From: an uncultured Spirochaetaceae bacterium | GTDB taxonomy: Bacteria; Spirochaetota; Spirochaetia; Sphaerochaetales; Sphaerochaetaceae | Direction of reading: 5' to 3' | Length of the DNA stretch: 64,000 nucleotides | Assembly: GCA_944389065.1 (NCBI GenBank) | Contig: CALXKZ010000069.1 | Location: 1-64,000 of the forward strand | Shown: positions 7,064 through 16,390 of the stretch, piece by piece | Layout of the letters: every line of letters starts with the position of its first letter | How positions within the stretch are numbered: the stretch's first letter is position 1 | Position numbers and translations under genes: made by a program | The notes under the pieces: model-generated | Seen by the model: only the letters and a program-made list of their open reading frames with translations | What the model was told of the DNA's origin: nothing | Databases searched by the model: none

Positions 7064-9535
7064 ATGCAGATAGATGCAAACAGCACAAATGAAATGGAAA
7101 AGCTGCCAGTAAGGGCCATAGTGCTGCCCCTCCTTGAAAGGCCGCTCTTTCCGGAGACATTCACTACGCTGATGATAGGCCGTCCTGCGGATGTGTCAGC
7201 CATAACCCGTGTCATTGACGGAGATGGCTTCTTTGTCGCGGTGATGCAGGAAGAGAACGGCGATTTCAGAACAGTGGGAACGCTCTCCAGGATAACAAGA
7301 TACATAAAGCTCCCCAATAACTGCTATCATCTGTTCGTATCAACGATACAGAGAGTGAGAATCACAGGATTCACACCTGATGGGCAGTTCACATATGCAG
7401 AGTTCGAACCATATCCGGATGAACCGGTGAGGGAGAAGGCTGTACAGTCATATGTCAGGATTCTCCGTGACACGATCATGGGACTCAGCCAGACAACGAA
7501 CCTTTTCTCCTTCGCTTCCGATGTCAATGTGACGAATATCGACGATGCGACGATGCTCTCATTCTATGCATCATCGGCAATCAATGCGCCGGGAACATTC
7601 CTTGAAGAGCTGCTGGAGATCCCGAATCCAAAGGAGAGAATCGAGAAGCTCCTTTCTTACATTGCCGCTGAAAAGGAGATCCTGGACAAGGAGAACGCTG
7701 TCAAGCAGGAGATCTACGACAGGATAAAGAACAGGAACAGGGAGCAGATACTCAGAGAGCAGATAAAAGCTCTCAAGGATGAGCTTGCACAGATCTCCGG
7801 CAAGGCAAAAGGCGGGGATCTGTCCGATGATCTTTATCAGAGGGCGGAGAGCACCAGACTGCCGGATGTATTCAGAAAGCAGGTGGACAAGGAGCTGGAC
7901 AAGCTTTCAGGACTTGAGACGATGAATCCTGAATATGCGATGACAAAGCTGTATATCGAGACAATCCTTGCCCTCCCCTTCTCATTTGAGGACAAGGTCC
8001 CTGATTACAGCATATCGAAAGTAAGGCATATTCTTGAGCATGACCACTATGGCATGAAGGATGTGAAGGAAAGGATCCTTGAGTTCCTTGCCTCCAGACT
8101 CAAGGCAAAGAACGGAAAAGGTGCGATACTCTGCCTTGCCGGTCCTCCGGGGGTCGGGAAGACCTCTGTCGGATACTCTATCGCAAGAGCTCTCGGAAAG
8201 AAGTTCTACCGCTTCTCCGTCGGAGGCATGAGGGATGAGGCAGAGATCAAGGGCCACAGAAGGACATATGTCGGAGCCATGCCAGGAAAGATCATCCAGG
8301 CCATGAAGACAACAGGAGTTCCTGATCCGGTGATCCTAATCGATGAGATTGACAAGATGGGAGAGTCCTTCCACGGCGATCCTGCATCGGCTCTTCTCGA
8401 GGTTCTCGATCCTGAGCAGAACACAGGATTCCAGGATTTCTACATAGATCTCCCGTACGATCTCTCGCATGTCCTATTCATTGTCACAGCAAATGATCCA
8501 TCGCGCATACCGGAGCCGCTTCTCGACAGAATGGAGATGATCGAGCTCTCGGGATACACCCCAGAGGAGAAGCTGAACATCGGGCATGATTACCTTGTTC
8601 CAAGGCTGCTGAAGAAGAACGGACTCACATCCAAGGAGATCAGGTTCGACAGCAAGGCTCTTGGACTGATTGCAGAGGAATATGCAAGGGAAGCCGGTGT
8701 AAGGAACTATGAGAAGCTTATTGACAAGGTCATGCGCAAGGTTGCTTTGAAGATCCTTCAGGAGAAGGAGCTGAAGCTTCCCGTATATATAAGGGGAACG
8801 GGTGTGGAGGCATATCTTGGAAAGCCTGTATTCCCCTCTGATGACATCATCAAAGCCGACAAGCCGGGAACTGCAATAGGACTTGCCTGGACCAGCATGG
8901 GAGGGGACGTGCTTCTGATCGAGGCGGAGGCTATTCCGATCAAGGGAGAGCTGAAGGTCACGGGGCAGCTTGGATCGGTGATGCAGGAGTCGGTATCGAT
9001 TGCGTGGTCGTCACTGAAGAAGGAGGCGTACCTCAGAGGCCTTGATCTCAGCTTCTTCGATGACGAGACTGTTCATCTCCATATCCCTGAAGGGGCGGTA
9101 CCTAAAGATGGTCCGTCTGCTGGCATAACGCTATTCACTGCCCTCTGGTCGATGTACAGGGAGGAGACTGTGAAAGAAGGGCTTGCGATGACAGGAGAGC
9201 TCACGCTCACAGGCCGTGTCATGCCGATCGGAGGCTTGAAGGAGAAGATCCTTGCCGCAAGACGGAACAGGATCAAAGAGATAATCATCCCCGAGCGCAA
9301 CAAGGCCGATCTGGACAAGCTCGATGATGAAGTCAAAGGCGAAGTGGTCTTCCACCTCGTATCAGACATCTCAGATGTGATAAACATAGCATTCCCGGAG
9401 GAAAGCACAAAGAGGCTTGAGAAATCGATACTGGATGCAATGATGCAGGAAAAGAAGCGCAAGGACGAAGAGGAGCGCATGAAATCCCAGCAGAGGCAGT
9501 CAGAGATATATGAGAAGGTGATGCAATGGCAATAG
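7064..9535 (+). CDS. lon: ATP-dependent protease Lon
   Basis: This 823-residue protein has all three Lon parts. The N-terminal substrate domain includes the usual PLLERPLFPE start; the AAA module has Walker A GPPGVGKTS near residue 360 and Walker B PVILIDEIDKM; the serine-lysine protease domain has catalytic Ser in KDGPSAG near residue 685 and Lys in GGLKEK near 726. It degrades misfolded and regulatory proteins in the cytoplasm. The C-terminal 30 residues are charged and Glu/Lys-rich, longer than in E. coli Lon. An AGAGGA ribosome site precedes the ATG. It overlaps the following U32 gene by 10 bases, so the two are probably co-translated. Confidence 0.97.
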   Translation: MQIDANSTNEMEKLPVRAIVLPLLERPLFPETFTTLMIGRPADVSAITRVIDGDGFFVAVMQEENGDFRTVGTLSRITRYIKLPNNCYHLFVSTIQRVRITGFTPDGQFTYAEFEPYPDEPVREKAVQSYVRILRDTIMGLSQTTNLFSFASDVNVTNIDDATMLSFYASSAINAPGTFLEELLEIPNPKERIEKLLSYIAAEKEILDKENAVKQEIYDRIKNRNREQILREQIKALKDELAQISGKAKGGDLSDDLYQRAESTRLPDVFRKQVDKELDKLSGLETMNPEYAMTKLYIETILALPFSFEDKVPDYSISKVRHILEHDHYGMKDVKERILEFLASRLKAKNGKGAILCLAGPPGVGKTSVGYSIARALGKKFYRFSVGGMRDEAEIKGHRRTYVGAMPGKIIQAMKTTGVPDPVILIDEIDKMGESFHGDPASALLEVLDPEQNTGFQDFYIDLPYDLSHVLFIVTANDPSRIPEPLLDRMEMIELSGYTPEEKLNIGHDYLVPRLLKKNGLTSKEIRFDSKALGLIAEEYAREAGVRNYEKLIDKVMRKVALKILQEKELKLPVYIRGTGVEAYLGKPVFPSDDIIKADKPGTAIGLAWTSMGGDVLLIEAEAIPIKGELKVTGQLGSVMQESVSIAWSSLKKEAYLRGLDLSFFDDETVHLHIPEGAVPKDGPSAGITLFTALWSMYREETVKEGLAMTGELTLTGRVMPIGGLKEKILAARRNRIKEIIIPERNKADLDKLDDEVKGEVVFHLVSDISDVINIAFPEESTKRLEKSILDAMMQEKKRKDEEERMKSQQRQSEIYEKVMQWQ

Positions 9536-10758
9536 AGCTTCTTGCCCCTGCGGGGAATGCTGAGAAACTCAGGACTGCATTCGCATATGGCGCGGATGCA
9601 GCCTATATGGGACTGACGGAATTCTCATTGAGAAAGAATGCAGGGAATTTCACCCCTGAGGAGCTGGAGGAAGTATCAAAGCTGAAAGCGGCAACGGGCA
9701 AGAAGATCTACTGCACGATGAACATCATCTTCCATGAAGATCAGATACAGAAGCTGAGAACCATGAAGGATGAGATAGGAAGATGGCCGTTCGACGCCTT
9801 CATCGTCTCTGATATCGGCACAGTTCCATTCCTGAAGGAGAACTTCCCAGAAAAGGAACTGCATCTTTCAACCCAGGCTTCATGCATAAACAGCGAGAGC
9901 GCGAAAATGTACAGGAAGATGGGATTTGACCGGGTGATCCTCGGAAGAGAGGCATCTCTTGATGATATAAAGAGAATCAAGGATGCAGTTCCTGAGCTTG
10001 AGCTTGAGGCATTCGTCCATGGAGCGATGTGCATGGCATACTCCGGACGATGTCTGCTTTCGGCGCATCTTGCTGGACGAAGCGGGAATCAGGGGGATTG
10101 TGCGCATACCTGCCGCTGGAACTACAAGCTCCACTATGCGCTGGAAGAGGAAGAAAGACCTGGCATCTACTACCCCATAGAGGAAGAGGATGGCTACACT
10201 ACGATACTCTCTTCAAAGGATCTCTGCATGATAGACCATATAAGAGAGCTGGAGGATGCGGGACTGTCATCGCTCAAGATCGAAGGAAGAATGAAGTCGG
10301 TGTATTATGTGGCTGTGGTCACAAGAGCATACAGGAAGGCAATAGACAGAGTCCCTGATCTTGATATGTACAAGCGTGATCTCTTTGACGTCTCGCACAG
10401 AGAATACACCACAGGTTTCTTCTTCTCCTCGGATGCTATAGATACAGCAGATGTATCACGCCCTACAAGCTATGGCTATGAAAGGAACTACATATTCCTC
10501 GGAAGCGTCAGGGAGAAGACAGAGGATGGTGCATATGCCCTTGATATCCGCAACCAGATAAAGAAAGGAGACAGGCTTGAGTTCATCGGACCGGATGTCC
10601 CCCTCCTTTTAGATGATGAATATGTGCTTGTGGATGGAGAAGGAAACGAGACAGAGCAGCTGGATCATGGGAAAGCGGGATCCATACGCACATCACTTCC
10701 CCTCAAAGAAGGATATATCATGCGTAAGCTCTCAGGAAGCTGCAGCATCATAAAATGA
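9526..10758 (+). CDS. Peptidase U32 family protein (TrhP/YegQ-like)
   Basis: This 410-residue protein starts with the family signature LLAPAGNAEKLRTAFAYGADAAYMG. It carries the U32 motif EAFVHGAMCMAYSGRC followed by a GNQGDCAHTCRW segment, whose cysteines are those proposed to bind an Fe-S cluster. Members of this length resemble TrhP, which takes part in tRNA wobble-uridine hydroxylation; others were described as collagenases. Context does not decide between them, but the length and single domain favour the tRNA-modification group. Its ATG lies within the end of lon, preceded by GAGAAGG. Confidence 0.85.
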   Translation: MAIELLAPAGNAEKLRTAFAYGADAAYMGLTEFSLRKNAGNFTPEELEEVSKLKAATGKKIYCTMNIIFHEDQIQKLRTMKDEIGRWPFDAFIVSDIGTVPFLKENFPEKELHLSTQASCINSESAKMYRKMGFDRVILGREASLDDIKRIKDAVPELELEAFVHGAMCMAYSGRCLLSAHLAGRSGNQGDCAHTCRWNYKLHYALEEEERPGIYYPIEEEDGYTTILSSKDLCMIDHIRELEDAGLSSLKIEGRMKSVYYVAVVTRAYRKAIDRVPDLDMYKRDLFDVSHREYTTGFFFSSDAIDTADVSRPTSYGYERNYIFLGSVREKTEDGAYALDIRNQIKKGDRLEFIGPDVPLLLDDEYVLVDGEGNETEQLDHGKAGSIRTSLPLKEGYIMRKLSGSCSIIK

Positions 10759-10759
10759 T

Positions 10760-10795
10760 ATGGATGGGATTCTCCGGATGCGGAGAATCATCCAT
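10760..10795 (+). terminator. Long hairpin after lon-U32, possible terminator
   Basis: Two stacked stems are present: ATGGAT (10760-10765) with ATCCAT (10790-10795), and the 9-bp GATTCTCCG/CGGAGAATC around a GATG loop. A two-base bulge on one side separates them. It follows the U32 stop directly. There is no T tract, so it may act as a 3-prime stabiliser or a Rho-assisted terminator rather than a classical one. Confidence 0.45.
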
Positions 10796-10916
10796 TGCTG
10801 CAACCGGAAAAGAGCATGCAGCCAAGTCCTCTCTGGCTGTTCCATTAGTTGCGGATATCAGTTTATAATAGTACAGGCTGTGCTTCCGCCATAAAGTATA
10901 CAGAGGAGAACAATCG

Positions 10917-11645
10917 ATGAAACGCATAATGCTTATCATTCCAATGGCTCTGCTTTGCCTTGCGTCATTATGTGCTTATACGGATTCATTCAGTACGATG
11001 AACAATGATCCGCTTTTTCTGGCAATGCTGGATGTCGTCAAGAACGGCGGATCTCCGGAAGATGCGGAGGAAGCATATGCGGCATACATGGCACAGGATA
11101 TCTCAGAAACAGAGAGATCAAGGGCCGAATACCATATGGTCAGGTACTACAAGGATATGGGCAATGACGATATGGCAAGAAAGCATCTCGGGAGAGAGCA
11201 GAAGGCCTATGAATCGATTGACGAGAGCGCAAGCGAAGTCGAAAGGCTTACAGCCCAGGCCGATATGGTCTCCGCTGAGTACTACATAACAGGGAAGATG
11301 GGAACGGGAATGGAGAGCAGCAATCTGATGAAGGATCTTTATAAGAAATATCCTGATGAGTTTTATATATCAATCCAGGAAGCATTCCGTCTCCTTTATA
11401 CTCCACCGATTGCAGGAGGATCCCACAAAAAGGCTCTGAAGATCATAAATGCTGTTGAAGCCGATATGGATGGAATCTCAAAACTTGATACCTACTCCCT
11501 CCTGATGGCAAAGGCCATGGCTCTTTCCAAGAACAAGGAATGGGAAGAAAGCGATGAGTATCTCGACAGAGCGACATCGATCTATACCTTCGATACCGCC
11601 ATTGATGATATCCGCAAAGACAACAGAAGGGGACGCAGGAACTGA
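10917..11645 (+). CDS. Exported TPR-like protein, unknown function
   Basis: This 242-residue protein has an N-terminal Sec signal (MKRIMLIIPMALLCLASLCA) and probable cleavage after CAY or nearby. The rest is helical and reads as pairs of amphipathic helices (EDAEEAYAAYMAQ, ARKHLGREQKAYESI, SHKKALKIINAVEADM, EWEESDEYLDRATSIY), suggesting tetratricopeptide-like repeats without a strict consensus. It is likely periplasmic, or lipid-anchored through the Cys near the signal end. GAGGAG precedes the ATG. Its stop overlaps the glycosyltransferase start (TGATG), so it belongs to an envelope-related operon. No named family was recognised. Confidence 0.7.
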   Translation: MKRIMLIIPMALLCLASLCAYTDSFSTMNNDPLFLAMLDVVKNGGSPEDAEEAYAAYMAQDISETERSRAEYHMVRYYKDMGNDDMARKHLGREQKAYESIDESASEVERLTAQADMVSAEYYITGKMGTGMESSNLMKDLYKKYPDEFYISIQEAFRLLYTPPIAGGSHKKALKIINAVEADMDGISKLDTYSLLMAKAMALSKNKEWEESDEYLDRATSIYTFDTAIDDIRKDNRRGRRN

Positions 11646-12790
11646 TGGAAGGCTATCTGGCACTATTCTCGGCGGTAATGTTCATCATCGGTGTCTATTC
11701 TTTCATCGCGACACTGCTCAATCTGAGGCACTTCAGGAAGCTTGGCAATGTCAAAGATGAGACAGATGGACCTCTTATCTCCGTCATCATACCTGCCAGA
11801 AACGAGGAGAATTCCCTTGGACGCCTGCTGGAATCGATGATCGCACAGAGCTACAGGAATCTCGAGATACTCGTCATAAACGACCAGAGCACAGACAGGA
11901 CAGGCGAGATAATCGAGGAGTATGCAAGAAGGGATCCTCGCATCAGGGGCTTTGAGACAGATCCGGGGAAAAAGCTCCACTCCAATGGCAAGATCAATGC
12001 GCTGCTTCAGCTTATACCCCACGCAGAGGGGGAGTATCTTATTGCAACAGATGCGGATACAGAGCACGCGCCGGACTGCGTCACCCATGCCTATTCTATA
12101 ATGAAGAAGAACAATCTTGATATCATATCAGGATTCCCGACAGAGATATGCCCGAGCTTCATGGGAACTGTGAATATCTCCGCGATGATGTTCACGAATA
12201 TCATGATCCCGCACTTCCTGGTCTATCATTTCCCGATTCCCTCTGCTTCATTCGCAATCGGACAGTTCATAATGATGAAGAGAAGCGCATATGAGGAAAC
12301 AGGTGGCTATAAGAGCATAAGAGGCACCATCTGCGATGATGTCGGCATAGTCCGTCTCTTCGTAAGGAAGAAGAAGCACTTCGCATTCGTCTCGATATCC
12401 GATTATCTGAAGTGCTATATGTACGGAACTGCAAAGGAAGCTTTCAGAGGCATCGAGAGATCGATCGCAGGGGTCTTCCCACCGCGCCCGGCTACCATCA
12501 TACCGATTCTCCTGATTGTCATAATCATCCTGCACATGGCACTCTCTCCACTGCTTTCGCTGCTGTTCCTTTTCCATCTTAGCTTCTCTCCCTCGCTATT
12601 TGTGCTTATAGCAGGATGGGCCCTTCTCTTCCTTTCATGGTATATCGGATGCCGTGCTGCCAACTGGAGGAAGAGGATATCGATAGCATGCCCTCTGGCG
12701 CTTTTCCAGATTGCGATGATGTACCTGCATGGCCTGTATAAGCAATTGTCGGGCGAAGGATTCATCTGGAAGGGACGCAAGGTCTCATAA
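11645..12790 (+). CDS. Membrane glycosyltransferase, family 2
   Basis: This 381-residue protein has one N-terminal membrane segment and a GT-A catalytic domain: PLISVIIPARNEENSL near residue 39, LVINDQSTDRTGEI near 75, and the metal-binding DxD-type motif ATDADTEHA near 138. An ICDDVGIVRLF segment near 223 takes the place of the usual ED acceptor motif. The C-terminal 100 residues form three or four membrane helices. The family transfers a nucleotide-activated sugar to a lipid or polysaccharide acceptor at the inner membrane. The C-terminal helices resemble hopanoid- or carotenoid-type and polysaccharide GT2 enzymes. It is translationally coupled to the upstream exported protein and precedes a predicted barrel. 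Confidence 0.85.
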   Translation: MEGYLALFSAVMFIIGVYSFIATLLNLRHFRKLGNVKDETDGPLISVIIPARNEENSLGRLLESMIAQSYRNLEILVINDQSTDRTGEIIEEYARRDPRIRGFETDPGKKLHSNGKINALLQLIPHAEGEYLIATDADTEHAPDCVTHAYSIMKKNNLDIISGFPTEICPSFMGTVNISAMMFTNIMIPHFLVYHFPIPSASFAIGQFIMMKRSAYEETGGYKSIRGTICDDVGIVRLFVRKKKHFAFVSISDYLKCYMYGTAKEAFRGIERSIAGVFPPRPATIIPILLIVIIILHMALSPLLSLLFLFHLSFSPSLFVLIAGWALLFLSWYIGCRAANWRKRISIACPLALFQIAMMYLHGLYKQLSGEGFIWKGRKVS

Positions 12791-12838
12791 CACAGTTCCC
12801 AAGTAGAAAGATTATCGGATAATGTGTATCCTTTTCAT

Positions 12839-14581
12839 ATGAAGCGAATCGTAGCCCTGATCCTTATCGTCATATCATCATCATTTCTCTGGAGTGCTCC
12901 GTCTCAGAGCGATTTCATCCCGCTTGATTCCAGTTTCTACGAAGAGTTCGATACGCTCCTTGTCTCAATCGGCAGAAAGGTGAATATGACAAGGCCGTAC
13001 ACATATGGCGAAGCGAGGATCCATCTTGATTCATTGTCATCATATGATATGTCCCTGCCGGAGAAGAGAGTATACGATAAGCTCATCACGATGGTGAAGG
13101 GAAAGGAAAGCGATAAAGTCTTCACATTCGACTACTCTATGAAGCTCCAGCCTGAGATCTACATACATGGGAACACCTCATTCAGCGACAGAGTCGATTT
13201 CATGAATCTTGAGAATGCGGCAGCATCCGGCATCGAATACGGGTATCAGAATCAGGATAAGTATCTGACATGGGACAGGGATAAGCCCCACTTCCTCGAT
13301 CTCGATCTCTCGCTCTCGGTGAAGGACCGCGTAACGCTTCTTTTCAGATTCCCGGTGACGAATACCGTCCATACCGGAACGCCCTCCGGATCGAAAGTAT
13401 TCATGACGAACATCCCGTTCCTTGCATCTTTCACGGATTTCTCAGCGAAGAACTTCCAGGACTTCTCGATGAATTTCCCGTACAGAGCATATCTGAGTGC
13501 CGCAGACAGCTGGTACAGCGTGCTTATCGGCCGCGAGAGATTCAACTATGGTGCTGGAAAGACAGGAAACTTCATCGTGGATGGATCGCTGCCCTACCAT
13601 AATGCGCTCTCACTCTCATTCTTCTCCTCAACGTTCAAATACACATTCATGCTCTCATTCTTCCCACACCCTTCGCAGTACATTGAGAGAAATGAAGATA
13701 ACACCATCATAATCAATGGAACCGAGTATGCTTCCGATCTCATATTCGACCAGAATACGAATGCCTTCACAGGCATAAAGATGTTCATGTCCCACCGCTT
13801 CGACTGGACTATGGATAATGGAAAGCACAGGATGGCTGTGACGGAAGCGATAGTCTACCAGAACGATTCATCTGTGCTCGATCTCCAGATACTCAATCCT
13901 ATGATGTTCTTCCACAATCTCTATATAGCGGGAAATACAAACTCCTTCCTGCAGGTCGAGTGGGATATGGCGATCATCAAGGGTTTGTCACAGCACGTTG
14001 CAATAGCTGTAGATGACTTCAATATACCATTCGAGAGCACTGATGGCAGTGATCCAAGGCCGAATGCGATAGGTGTCCAGTACGGTCTCGATACCAGCCA
14101 TCCCATTGGCAACGGATTTCTTGAAAGCTCAATCGAGCTTACATACATGAGCCCCTATTTCTATCTCAGGGACGGGAAGAGCGATTCCTCCTTCCCCCTT
14201 GATTTCGTCGTCGCAATACGCAATCAGCGCTCAGCATATGGCATCTATGACCTTTATACATTGGGCTATCCCGGAGGAGGAGACCAGACAGTCGTCCATC
14301 TTTCCTTCTCCTACAGGGAGCCATTCCACTACAAAGCAGGGTTCATTGCTGAATACAGATTGTATGGCACGAAGAATCTGATGACGGTATACGCAAAGGG
14401 CGATGACTCAAAGCCTTTCACCCATTCAATCAGGCTTCAGGCAGCTGGTGATTACTACATAATGGATAATCTTAAGGTATCATCATCACTTACAGGGCTG
14501 ATCTTCCTCAACTACAACAATGAGGAAGGAAGAACGGAGAATGATATCCAATTCAGGATTTCCTTGTGCTACATCATATAA
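12839..14581 (+). CDS. Predicted outer-membrane beta-barrel, Wzi-like
   Basis: This 580-residue protein, starting at the ATG at 12839, has the Sec signal MKRIVALILIVISSSFLWSA. The mature part begins with a helical segment holding the GEARIHLDSL pattern, as in spirochaete and Bacteroidetes barrels that pair an N-terminal helical region with a barrel. It continues as many alternating strands rich in Tyr, Phe and Ser. The central section (RERFNYGAGKTGNFIVDG, then EAIVYQ and ILNPMMFFHNLY) resembles the capsule-assembly Wzi family, in which a conserved Arg/Glu pair faces the barrel. It is likely an outer-membrane surface protein linked to polysaccharide. The role is inferred from fold and from the preceding glycosyltransferase. 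Confidence 0.6.
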   Translation: MKRIVALILIVISSSFLWSAPSQSDFIPLDSSFYEEFDTLLVSIGRKVNMTRPYTYGEARIHLDSLSSYDMSLPEKRVYDKLITMVKGKESDKVFTFDYSMKLQPEIYIHGNTSFSDRVDFMNLENAAASGIEYGYQNQDKYLTWDRDKPHFLDLDLSLSVKDRVTLLFRFPVTNTVHTGTPSGSKVFMTNIPFLASFTDFSAKNFQDFSMNFPYRAYLSAADSWYSVLIGRERFNYGAGKTGNFIVDGSLPYHNALSLSFFSSTFKYTFMLSFFPHPSQYIERNEDNTIIINGTEYASDLIFDQNTNAFTGIKMFMSHRFDWTMDNGKHRMAVTEAIVYQNDSSVLDLQILNPMMFFHNLYIAGNTNSFLQVEWDMAIIKGLSQHVAIAVDDFNIPFESTDGSDPRPNAIGVQYGLDTSHPIGNGFLESSIELTYMSPYFYLRDGKSDSSFPLDFVVAIRNQRSAYGIYDLYTLGYPGGGDQTVVHLSFSYREPFHYKAGFIAEYRLYGTKNLMTVYAKGDDSKPFTHSIRLQAAGDYYIMDNLKVSSSLTGLIFLNYNNEEGRTENDIQFRISLCYII

Positions 14582-14657
14582 AAGAAAAAGTATCCATTGT
14601 TTTCTGTAGCCAGTATGCTATGATATATATTTGAAATCAGACACAAAGGAGTTTTCA

Positions 14658-14840
14658 ATGACAATTCATGAGGAGCTTGTCTCGCAGTTTGAGACATATC
14701 TTGCTGAGAATAAGAGGTTCGAGGAGAAAGGCATTAAGGTATCAGGAGCAAGAGCGAGAAAGGCACTTGCTGAAATCGGAAAGCTCTGCAAGGAGAGAAG
14801 GAAGGAAATCCAGGACGCCAAGACAAGCGCCGAAGGCTAA
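14658..14840 (+). CDS. Histone H1-like small basic protein (Hc1 type)
   Basis: This 60-residue protein starts at ATG 14658, 6 bases after AAAGGAG; a start 9 codons earlier lacks a ribosome site. It is a helical, Lys/Arg-rich protein with the motif KVSGARARKALAEIGKLCKERRKEIQ. This resembles the Hc1 histone-like family of chlamydiae and small histone H1-like proteins of spirochaetes and Bacteroidetes, which bind DNA and compact the nucleoid. The Ala-rich Hc2-type tail is absent. It is a single gene ended by a clear terminator. Assignment is by residue pattern over a short length. Confidence 0.65.
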   Translation: MTIHEELVSQFETYLAENKRFEEKGIKVSGARARKALAEIGKLCKERRKEIQDAKTSAEG

Positions 14841-14852
14841 TACATGAACTGA

Positions 14853-14879
14853 AGAGGCTCACAAGGGCCTCTTTCTTTT
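14853..14879 (+). terminator. Rho-independent terminator of the histone-like gene
   Basis: The stem AGAGGC (14853-14858) with GCCTCT (14867-14872) has an 8-base loop and is followed by TTCTTTT. It lies 12 bases after the stop codon. Confidence 0.8.
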
Positions 14880-14941
14880 GCTTGATATCGTATTTCTCTG
14901 TGTTTTTGTTTTTTCCATCTAGCCAAGAGAGGATGGCGCTG

Positions 14942-15013
14942 TTATCATTGCCCTTGCATCCCCGGCGTTGCCGGGAGACTAAGAAAGAGGAATCGGCACA
15001 GCCGGAATGATAA
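14942..15013 (+). ncRNA. Structured leader RNA of dat-ddc, candidate DABA-DC-AT motif
   Basis: Three stems can be read directly. P1 is TTATCATT (14942-14949) with AATGATAA (15006-15013). P2 is CCCGGC (14961-14966) with GCCGGG (14970-14975) around GTT. P3 is TCGGC (14993-14997) with GCCGG (15001-15005) around ACA. P1 closes both others, giving a three-way junction whose joining segments are unpaired, with purine-rich AGACTAAGAAAGAGGAA between P2 and P3. It ends 25 bases before the aminotransferase ATG, close to its AAAGGA ribosome site. A motif called DABA-DC-AT has been described from comparative genomics upstream of diaminobutyrate aminotransferase/decarboxylase genes. Position and gene context fit; a covariance match was not run. 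Confidence 0.6.
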
Positions 15014-15037
15014 TCATGGAATAAGGACAGAAAGGAC

Positions 15038-16390
15038 ATGAACACACACAGCAACAAGTACTTCACTGACCGTCAGAGTGACTTTGAGTCATCAGCAAGG
15101 AGCTATCCCAGGAAATTCCCTGTAGCTCTCGTAAAGGCAAAAGGATCATGGGTAGAGGATGCAGATGGCAGAAGATACCTCGATTTCCTTTGCGGAGCAG
15201 GAACGCTTGCTCTCGGGCATAATAACGACAGCGTGAATAAGGCGATGATCGACCTTATATCATCAGGAGCCCCTCTCCATACACTCGACCTCACAACCCC
15301 TGCAAAAGACAGATTCGTCGAGGCGATATTCTCAACCCTTCCGGAAAAGCTAAGGACAAATGCAAAGATACAGTTCTGCTCACCCTCAGGAACAGATGCT
15401 ACCGATGCTGCTATCAAGCTCTGCAAGACTGCGACAGGAAGAGGATCGGTGATGGCATTCTCCGGCGGTTATCATGGAATGGGCCATGGAGCCCTCGCCC
15501 TTACCGGTAACCATAATGCGAAGAACAAGGTGCAGAATCTTATGCCTGGCGTGCAGTTCATGCCATATCCTTATTCATACAGATGCCCGTTCGGACTTGG
15601 AGGAGAAGCGGGAGAGAAAGCTGCCTCTGCGTATTTTGAGAGAATGCTCAAGGACCCGGAAAGCGGTGTTACACGCCCAGCAGCTGTCATTCTGGAAGCC
15701 ATACAGGGAGAGGGAGGAGTAATCCCTGCCCCACGCTCATTCCTAAAGACTGTTAGGAGAGTGACAGAGGAACTCTCTATACCTCTCATCCTTGATGAGA
15801 TCCAGTGCGGAATGGGAAGATCCGGGGATATCTGGGCATTCGAGGATGCGGGTATTGTTCCTGATGTCATTCTGATGAGCAAGGCAATCGGAGGCAGCCA
15901 GCCGATGAGCGTCGTCGTATACAATAAGGACCTTGATGCATGGACCGCAGGTGCCCACGCAGGCACATTCCGTGGCAACCAGCTTGCGATGGCTGCAGGC
16001 ACCGTTGTGCTTGAGACGATATCGAAGCCCGGATTCCTTGAGGAAGTAAAGAGAAAAGGAGATATCATCAGGAATGCGCTGATGGATCTCAAGAATGAAA
16101 TATCGATAATAGGCGATGTGCGCGGCAGGGGGCTCATGATTGGGATAGAGTTCATAGATCCTGCAGGAAAGAAGGACATAATGGGTAATCCCGTACCCAG
16201 CAGTGAGATTGCCGCCCAGATTCAGAAAAGATGCTTTGAGCGCGGACTCATCATGGAAAAGGGTGGAAGGAACGGAAGTGTCATGAGATGCCTCTGTGCC
16301 CTGACTGTCTCTGACAGCGAGATCGATACCATGCTCGATATTTTCTCGTCAGCAGCTATGGAGCTTGACCGTGAGATCAGGTATCGATGA
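15038..16390 (+). CDS. dat: L-2,4-diaminobutyrate:2-oxoglutarate 4-aminotransferase
   Basis: This 450-residue class III, PLP-dependent aminotransferase has AGTLALGHNN near residue 52, FCSPSGTDATDAAIKLCKTAT near 112, and the PLP aspartate in ILDEIQCGMGRSG near 251. The PLP lysine is in ILMSKAIGGSQPMSVV near 281. The pattern fits the EctB/Dat group, which makes L-2,4-diaminobutyrate from aspartate semialdehyde and glutamate. The directly following decarboxylase makes the diaminopropane assignment more likely than ectoine synthesis, since ectA and ectC are absent. A structured leader RNA lies upstream. The ATG has an AAAGGA ribosome site. Confidence 0.88.
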   Translation: MNTHSNKYFTDRQSDFESSARSYPRKFPVALVKAKGSWVEDADGRRYLDFLCGAGTLALGHNNDSVNKAMIDLISSGAPLHTLDLTTPAKDRFVEAIFSTLPEKLRTNAKIQFCSPSGTDATDAAIKLCKTATGRGSVMAFSGGYHGMGHGALALTGNHNAKNKVQNLMPGVQFMPYPYSYRCPFGLGGEAGEKAASAYFERMLKDPESGVTRPAAVILEAIQGEGGVIPAPRSFLKTVRRVTEELSIPLILDEIQCGMGRSGDIWAFEDAGIVPDVILMSKAIGGSQPMSVVVYNKDLDAWTAGAHAGTFRGNQLAMAAGTVVLETISKPGFLEEVKRKGDIIRNALMDLKNEISIIGDVRGRGLMIGIEFIDPAGKKDIMGNPVPSSEIAAQIQKRCFERGLIMEKGGRNGSVMRCLCALTVSDSEIDTMLDIFSSAAMELDREIRYR

